Positions 59,439 through 64,000 of a stretch of DNA of 64,000 bases are shown piece by piece. Within the stretch, counting starts at the first letter, position 1. Each line of letters starts with the position of its first letter. The position numbers were made by a program, and so were the translations under genes. The notes below the pieces were generated by a model. That model saw only the letters and a program-made list of their open reading frames with translations. It had not been told where the DNA came from and ran no database searches. This stretch comes from Emticicia sp051209875 (GTDB taxonomy: Bacteria > Bacteroidota > Bacteroidia > Cytophagales > Spirosomataceae): assembly GCF_051209875.1 (NCBI RefSeq), contig NZ_JBNTQY010000001.1, positions 2,480,001 to 2,544,000 on the forward strand. The letters are read 5' to 3'.

Positions 59439-61244
59439 TTAAATCAAAGGTTCGAATGTTTCTTTATTAACTGTTAAAACAGATTCATTGATTAAACAAC
59501 TACTTAAATAAGCACACTTTGAAAACTCATATTTATAGTAAAATTTCATAGTATGAACTTTTGCTTCATAAAATACTTTATCATCGTCAATGAAGTTTAA
59601 GTTTAAAATGGCTCTTTGTGCAACACTCGCCATCCTAAGCCATTGCCAAGCAATATTCAAAATTCCAAAATATTCCATGTAAAGTGTGGCATCTGCCAAA
59701 AACACTTCTGAATCACCCTTTGAAGCGATATTTAATAAATGTTTGGTGATTTTTTCAAAACGCTGAAGTTCGTTCAAAAGCAAAGTTGCTGACGGGAGTA
59801 ACTCTTCAAACGCAGAAGAGTCTTCAATTGCTTGCATGACAGTTTCTTTCCAAAAAAGCAAAGCAACACCATTGTTTCGAGTAATTTGCCTACCTAAAAG
59901 TGCTTGCGATTGAATGCCTGTTGTTCCTTCATAAATACTCATAATTCGTACATCACGAGCCATTTGTTCTAAAACAAAATCTTCGGTATAGCCGTAGCCT
60001 CCTAAAACTTGCAGTCCTTGATTAACGGAAAAATTACCCATTTCAGCTCCATAAGTTTTTGCAACTGGCGTGAGTAGTTCGAGCAAGGAATCATATTTTT
60101 GTTTTTCTTCAGGTGTTTCTGCAACTTTGAGTAAGTCGAGGAATTGATAGCATTGCAAAAGAAAAGAAAGTGTACCTTCAACAATAGATTTTTGAGTCAA
60201 AAGCATTCGTCGAACATCGGGATGATGAATAATAGCTGTTGGCTCATTGAGATTATTTTTTTGGTTCAGCCTTCTGCCCTGTAAACGCTCATTGGCATAT
60301 TTTAATGAAGCATAATAGGCAGCCGAAGCAATCTGAATTCCACCCAAACCTACACCCAATCTTGCACCGTTCATCATTTGGAACATTTGTGGAAGTCCAT
60401 TGTTTGCCTCACCCAACAAATATCCAATACAATGATCATTATCACCAAAGCCCAAGTGCATGGCTGGAGTCGCTTTTTGACCCATTTTATGGTAAATTCC
60501 CATAGAAGTTACATCATTTGAAGCGTTTTCTTCATTGATTTTATTCTTAGGTACAATAAATAACGAAATTCCTTTGGTACCTTTGGGCGAACCTTCGATA
60601 CGAGCTAAAAGTAAATGAATGATATTGTGGGTAATGTCATGGTCACCAGCCGAAATGAAAACTTTTTGACCTTTTATTTTATAAGTACCATCGGGCTGTG
60701 GATAGGCAATTGTTGCAATATCAGAGAGCGAACTCCCTGCTTGTGGCTCGGTGAGGCACATTGTTCCTCCCCATTTTCCTGCTAATAAATTTGGAATAAA
60801 GAGCTTTTTCTGCTCTTCAGTACCATATTTTACAATTAAATTCACACATCCACCAATCAAATCAGTGAACATGACGAAACTATTATGAGCAGAACCCGTG
60901 ATAAAATCTATGCCTGCAAAAATAGTTTTAGGGAGTTGTTGCCCTTCATATTCGAAGGGAAAAGGAGCTGCTAAAAGTCCAGAATCAGCAAATGCTCTAA
61001 AGAATTGATGCACACCGTCGTGTACTTTTACTTTACCATTAAGCAACTCAGGTTGGTTTCGGTCTGAATCGACATAAGCTGGTTGCATGATTTTTTCTGC
61101 AATATCGGTTGCACTGTTGAGTGCCATACAAAAAGTTTCACTGTCGTGGGCATTGAAATATTCATGCTTAGTTAGAGATATTACATCTAAAACCTCAAAA
61201 AGTGTGAAATCCAAATTACGACGAGAAAAACTTCGATTTTGCAT
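59439..61244 (-). CDS. acyl-CoA dehydrogenase, long form (DmdC/AcdA-like)
   Basis: 601 residues, longer than the usual 380 because of a C-terminal helical extension (about 470-601) as in 3-methylmercaptopropionyl-CoA dehydrogenase and other 600-residue members. FAD-binding and substrate segments are visible: MCLTEPQAGSSLSD, KVFISAGDHD, NGARLGVGLGGIQIA. The catalytic Glu is in MSIYEGTTGIQ (about residue 438), and GGYGYTEDF precedes it. It produces an enoyl-CoA from an acyl-CoA, passing electrons to ETF. It heads the operon with the monooxygenase, DUF3237 and hydrolase genes, behind the best promoter in the window. It may reduce an arylpropionyl chain to the cinnamoyl form; inferred. Confidence 0.9.
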   Translation of the reverse strand: MQNRSFSRRNLDFTLFEVLDVISLTKHEYFNAHDSETFCMALNSATDIAEKIMQPAYVDSDRNQPELLNGKVKVHDGVHQFFRAFADSGLLAAPFPFEYEGQQLPKTIFAGIDFITGSAHNSFVMFTDLIGGCVNLIVKYGTEEQKKLFIPNLLAGKWGGTMCLTEPQAGSSLSDIATIAYPQPDGTYKIKGQKVFISAGDHDITHNIIHLLLARIEGSPKGTKGISLFIVPKNKINEENASNDVTSMGIYHKMGQKATPAMHLGFGDNDHCIGYLLGEANNGLPQMFQMMNGARLGVGLGGIQIASAAYYASLKYANERLQGRRLNQKNNLNEPTAIIHHPDVRRMLLTQKSIVEGTLSFLLQCYQFLDLLKVAETPEEKQKYDSLLELLTPVAKTYGAEMGNFSVNQGLQVLGGYGYTEDFVLEQMARDVRIMSIYEGTTGIQSQALLGRQITRNNGVALLFWKETVMQAIEDSSAFEELLPSATLLLNELQRFEKITKHLLNIASKGDSEVFLADATLYMEYFGILNIAWQWLRMASVAQRAILNLNFIDDDKVFYEAKVHTMKFYYKYEFSKCAYLSSCLINESVLTVNKETFEPLI

Positions 61245-61289
61245 AGTTTTGTTGAGAAAATAAAATATCAGGTATCCTTATAAAACAAA

Positions 61290-61321
61290 CAAAAGTAAGA
61301 ACACTGATTAGAAATTGCAAA
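61290..61321 (-). promoter_or_regulatory. consensus Bacteroidota promoter of the acyl-CoA dehydrogenase operon
   Basis: TTTG (-33, at 61318-61321) and TACTTTTG (-7, at 61290-61297) on the minus strand are separated by 20 bases, an exact match to TTTG-N19-21-TAnnTTTG. It lies 46 bp before the start codon at 61244. Confidence 0.75.
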
Positions 61322-61406
61322 TTGTTTAGCGTTTTTGTACAAATTTTTCTTGTAAAATAAATAAAAGTTAGCTGTCGAAATACCTATTTTAGAGCGTGGA
61401 AAAAAG

Positions 61407-61441
61407 AAAAAGGTTGCCAGATTCAATCTGGCAACCTTTTT
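61407..61441 (-). terminator. strong terminator after the M1 peptidase
   Basis: AAAAAGGTTGCCAGAT and ATCTGGCAACCTTTTT: 16-bp perfect stem, 3-base loop, with flanking A- and T-runs. 18 bp past the stop at 61460 and able to work in both directions. Confidence 0.9.
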
Positions 61442-61459
61442 CAATGAAAACCAACTACT

Positions 61460-63451
61460 TTAATTTGCTTGAGGGGCAGCAAATCTGGAAGGTTTCCATA
61501 CATTATTTTTAGTATTGGTATCAGGTAATTTATTATCAGGATCTATGACAATTGACTCAAGAGCAGAGGTAGAATTATATCTAAAACTCCAGGTGCTACC
61601 ACGTTGCCAAATCTCATAAGGTAGTTGGACACGTTTACTTGTGCCATTTACTTCTTTTATCTCAAGCGTAACAGGCATCGGCATTTTTTCTAAATTTTCT
61701 ATGGTGATGACCGAGCCTTTGGCGGCATCTTGCTGCACATAGGTTACATCTTTTACGCCTTGATCAATTTTCCAATCGTTTAAGTACCATCCTTTCCAGT
61801 ACCATCCTAAATCTTCACCAGCAGCATCTTCCATTGTTCTGAAAAAGTCAAGAGGAGTAGGATGCTTAAATGCCCAACGATTAACATATTCTTTGAAAGC
61901 ATAGTCAAAGCGTTTTTCACCTAAGATTAATTCTCGCAACATTGTTAGACCATAACCAGGTTTCATATAAGCAGCAATCGCAAGGTTATTATTTTGAATT
62001 ACATCTGGAATATTTGCAATTGGATCACGATCATAATAATACGGAGTCATTTGACGTACACTTTCGGGGGTATAATATTCTCCATCATTAAAGTTTTTAG
62101 TAGAAAGCGTATTGATAAAAGTATTGAAACCTTCATCCATCCAAGCATATTTACGTTCATTACTTCCAACAATCATTGGAAACCAATTATGCCCAAATTC
62201 ATGGTCAGTTACACCCCATAGGCTTTCTGTTTTATCTTGATAGCTACAAAAAACTATACCAGGATATTCCATTCCAGCCACATTGCCTGCGATATTACTT
62301 GCTGAAGGATACGAATATTCATAAATATATTTTGAATAAAATTCTATACAGCCTTTCACATATTCAGTTGATCGTCCCCAACTATCATTTGTTGCACTTT
62401 CAGCTGGATAAAATGACTGAGCCAATGAAGTTTTGCCGCTTGGTAAATTAATTTTACAAGCATCCCAAACAAATGCTTTTGAAGCCGCCCATGCTACATC
62501 TCTTGCTTGTTTACAACGGAATTTCCAAGTAAGTATACCGTCAGTGCGTGGGCGAGATTTTGGTTCATTTACTTCATCTTTCCCTCTTATGATTACGGTT
62601 TTATCACTATTTTTTGCTTCATTCAATCGCTTGATTTGTTCAGCTGTTAAAACTTCATTGGCATTGATTAATTCACCCGAACCAGCCACAATATGAGTAG
62701 AAGGTACAGTAATATTATATTCAAAATCACCATATTCTAAGTAGAACTCACCTGCACCTAAATACGGAAGTGTATTCCAACCTTCAATATCATCATAGAC
62801 TGACATACGAGGATACCATTGAGCAATTTCATAGATGATTCCGTCTTGTGTTTCTTGTTTTCCCATTCGGTCGGAGCCATAACGTGGAATTTTGAATGAA
62901 TAGCTGATTTTAATTTTTACTTCCTCACCAGAATTCATAGGCTCTGATAAGCGAATTTGCATCCGAGTATCGTCAGTTAGGTGCTCTGCATAAACGGAGC
63001 GTGTACTTGTTTTTTTGCCAATAGTTGTAGTTTTATCGACACTTACAAACTGTACATTATAACCACCATCAAAGCCAGTATTTCCAAATCTTCCACCTGC
63101 AATCGGAGTGGTTTTACCACCTCTTGAATGGTCATTGAATTGATTTTGGTCTAATTGTAACCACAAAAAAGGAAGTTTATCAGGACTATTATTTTTATAA
63201 CTAATTTCTACGTCGCCGCTAAGTGTATTTGCATTTTCGTCGAGTTTAATATTAATTTTATAATTGGCTCGGTTTTGCCAATAAGACGGGCCTGGAGCTC
63301 CACTTCCACTGCGATAGGCAGTGCCAGGCATAAAGTTAAATAAAGGATTGAACGCATCACGATTATCGTATTTTGATACGCTTGGTGTTTGAGCCTGACT
63401 ATGCTGACAAATGATTAATGCACAGATTATCAGTATTTTATGGATTTTCAT
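61460..63451 (-). CDS. secreted M1-family metallopeptidase
   Basis: 663 residues with a signal peptide (about 1-20, SQAQ). Beta-sheet N-terminal domain (about 50-270: ANTLSGDVEISYKNNSPDKLPFLWLQLDQN) followed by the thermolysin-like catalytic part with zinc motif HEFGHNW (about residues 416-420 for HEFGH) and the third ligand Glu in MDEGFNTFIN. GxMEN, the exopeptidase motif of M1, is replaced by VAGMEYPG. A C-terminal strand domain (about 580-663) follows. Similar proteins are common in Bacteroidota, role unknown. It ends in a strong terminator; independent of the glycan genes. Confidence 0.9.
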   Translation of the reverse strand: MKIHKILIICALIICQHSQAQTPSVSKYDNRDAFNPLFNFMPGTAYRSGSGAPGPSYWQNRANYKINIKLDENANTLSGDVEISYKNNSPDKLPFLWLQLDQNQFNDHSRGGKTTPIAGGRFGNTGFDGGYNVQFVSVDKTTTIGKKTSTRSVYAEHLTDDTRMQIRLSEPMNSGEEVKIKISYSFKIPRYGSDRMGKQETQDGIIYEIAQWYPRMSVYDDIEGWNTLPYLGAGEFYLEYGDFEYNITVPSTHIVAGSGELINANEVLTAEQIKRLNEAKNSDKTVIIRGKDEVNEPKSRPRTDGILTWKFRCKQARDVAWAASKAFVWDACKINLPSGKTSLAQSFYPAESATNDSWGRSTEYVKGCIEFYSKYIYEYSYPSASNIAGNVAGMEYPGIVFCSYQDKTESLWGVTDHEFGHNWFPMIVGSNERKYAWMDEGFNTFINTLSTKNFNDGEYYTPESVRQMTPYYYDRDPIANIPDVIQNNNLAIAAYMKPGYGLTMLRELILGEKRFDYAFKEYVNRWAFKHPTPLDFFRTMEDAAGEDLGWYWKGWYLNDWKIDQGVKDVTYVQQDAAKGSVITIENLEKMPMPVTLEIKEVNGTSKRVQLPYEIWQRGSTWSFRYNSTSALESIVIDPDNKLPDTNTKNNVWKPSRFAAPQAN

Positions 63452-63848
63452 AAATTATCAATGAAGTTGATGACGAATATTTAAAAGAATTTGATTATAT
63501 TTAAGTAAATTTATAGATTGCCCTATTGAAACGCCAAAGTAATGCTTTTCTTTTATAAATATAGAAGTTTATTTTATAAAAGTTGTAGATTTTTGGTTTA
63601 AGTGGTCAATCAAAAAGAGAAAGAAAATGTGTCTTTTTATCATATTTTTCGTCTGATAAAAAGTGCCAAAATAGGTCCACTTCTCACTTTTTAAAATGGG
63701 CAAACAATATTTTTATGAGAATTTAGCTTGTCAAAAGCTATTTTTTTTCTAAATTGGCAGAAAATTTTATCAATTACTATTTCTGTAACTTTATTTCTGA
63801 ACCTGATTGGAGTATTATTTCAAGCAGAAATTCTTAACAATTAACAAA
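63452..63848. other. intergenic region with divergent promoters and one hairpin
   Basis: About 400 AT-rich bases between two divergent genes. No ORF I can support. CTTTTTATCA at 63633-63642 and TGATAAAAAG at 63654-63663 form a 10-bp inverted repeat that could be an operator. TAACTTTA at 63786-63793 is one base from the -7 consensus and would serve the plus-strand gene at 63849. Confidence 0.5.
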
Positions 63849-64000
63849 ATGAAATCTAAACTAATTTCCGTGCTTACTTTGGCAATTTTACTACCTATCT
63901 TAGGAATTGCCCAGCAACGAGACTCCCCATGTAACTTATTACCCTACGCAATTTTTAAAGGAGACCCACATACAACTCCAGTAGTGTTGAAAAGACTTGG
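63849..64000 (+). CDS. start of a secreted protein, cut by the window end
   Basis: The first 50 codons are open: MKSKLISVLTLAILLPILG, then IAQQRDSPCNLLPYAIFKGD. A clear signal peptide ends at IAQ. The mature start has one Cys; too short to assign a family. Divergent from the M1 peptidase gene. Confidence 0.7.
   Translation, partial: MKSKLISVLTLAILLPILGIAQQRDSPCNLLPYAIFKGDPHTTPVVLKRL

Noticed and set aside
1..64000. CRISPR arrays, tRNA or rRNA genes, transposases, phage genes and riboswitches.
   Set aside because: Reading both strands I saw no regularly spaced repeats, tRNA-like cloverleafs, rRNA segments or transposase motifs; nothing could be supported.

Overview
The window looks like chromosomal DNA of an AT-rich Bacteroidota, most probably a free-living member of the Cytophagia (Emticicia/Arcicella/Runella type; this placement is inference). 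The pointers are promoters with the TAnnTTTG -7 box, A-rich leaders instead of strong Shine-Dalgarno sites, many secreted enzymes ending their signal peptides in (S/F)xQ or (F)AQ, 'two-component regulator propeller' lipoproteins, ThuA and GSDH/cytochrome c fusion proteins, and a carboxypeptidase-regulatory-domain outer-membrane beta-barrel. Almost every gene lies on the minus strand. No rRNA, tRNA, CRISPR array, insertion sequence or phage gene was seen.

Layout. (1) 21-6124, minus: MFS transporter, MetE-like methyltransferase, crotonase, feruloyl-CoA-synthase-like ligase and an SDR, which together read as uptake and CoA-dependent side-chain degradation of hydroxycinnamates. (2) 6369-16236, minus: about 10 kb read as one operon (ThuA, SDR, MFS, a 1258-residue ThuA/GSDH/PKD/cytochrome c fusion, SnoaL-like protein, GH42, small secreted protein), opposite a divergent Nudix-family regulator (16418-17143). 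(3) 17249-24003: four single seven-bladed propeller proteins, a small OB-like protein and a YceI protein, opposite a membrane-anchored winged-helix regulator. (4) 24011-24647: HigBA toxin-antitoxin pair. (5) 24908-27523: outer-membrane receptor without a SusD partner, followed by an esterase remnant. (6) 27743-41908: two esterases, GH78, a GSDH/HEAT/cytochrome c protein, GH2 and GH106. (7) 42019-43338: second small secreted protein, divergent from a second Nudix regulator. (8) 43361-50394: LLM oxidoreductase, a 2-hydroxyacid-dehydrogenase homologue with its catalytic residues replaced, an esterase-like hydrolase and a second GH106-like enzyme. (9) 50652-61244: PQQ dehydrogenase with cytochrome c, Dabb protein, SDR, GH3, then an operon of acyl-CoA dehydrogenase, FAD monooxygenase, DUF3237 protein and hydrolase. 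(10) 61460-63451: M1 peptidase, then the start of a secreted protein cut by the window edge.

How it fits together (inference): alpha-L-rhamnosidases (GH78, two GH106), beta-galactosidases (GH2, GH42), a GH3 beta-glucosidase and several esterases would strip sugars and acyl groups from rhamnose-decorated plant material such as phenolic glycosides or pectic side chains. Three periplasmic or surface oxidoreductases with c-type haem could oxidise released sugars or alcohols. The CoA ligase, crotonase, SDRs, acyl-CoA dehydrogenase and FAD monooxygenase would take the phenolic or acyl part inside.

The least described part is regulatory. A palindrome ATTGTCTA-N5/6-TAGACAAT (one arm varied) occurs at three places: between each Nudix-like regulator and its divergent gene, and just ahead of the outer-membrane receptor. 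All three copies of a small roughly 100-residue secreted domain (F/Y-x-x-GKW...GTPxGD...MFD), two free-standing and one fused to the C-terminus of the 1258-residue oxidoreductase, sit behind these promoters. This looks like one small regulon built around an uncharacterised domain.
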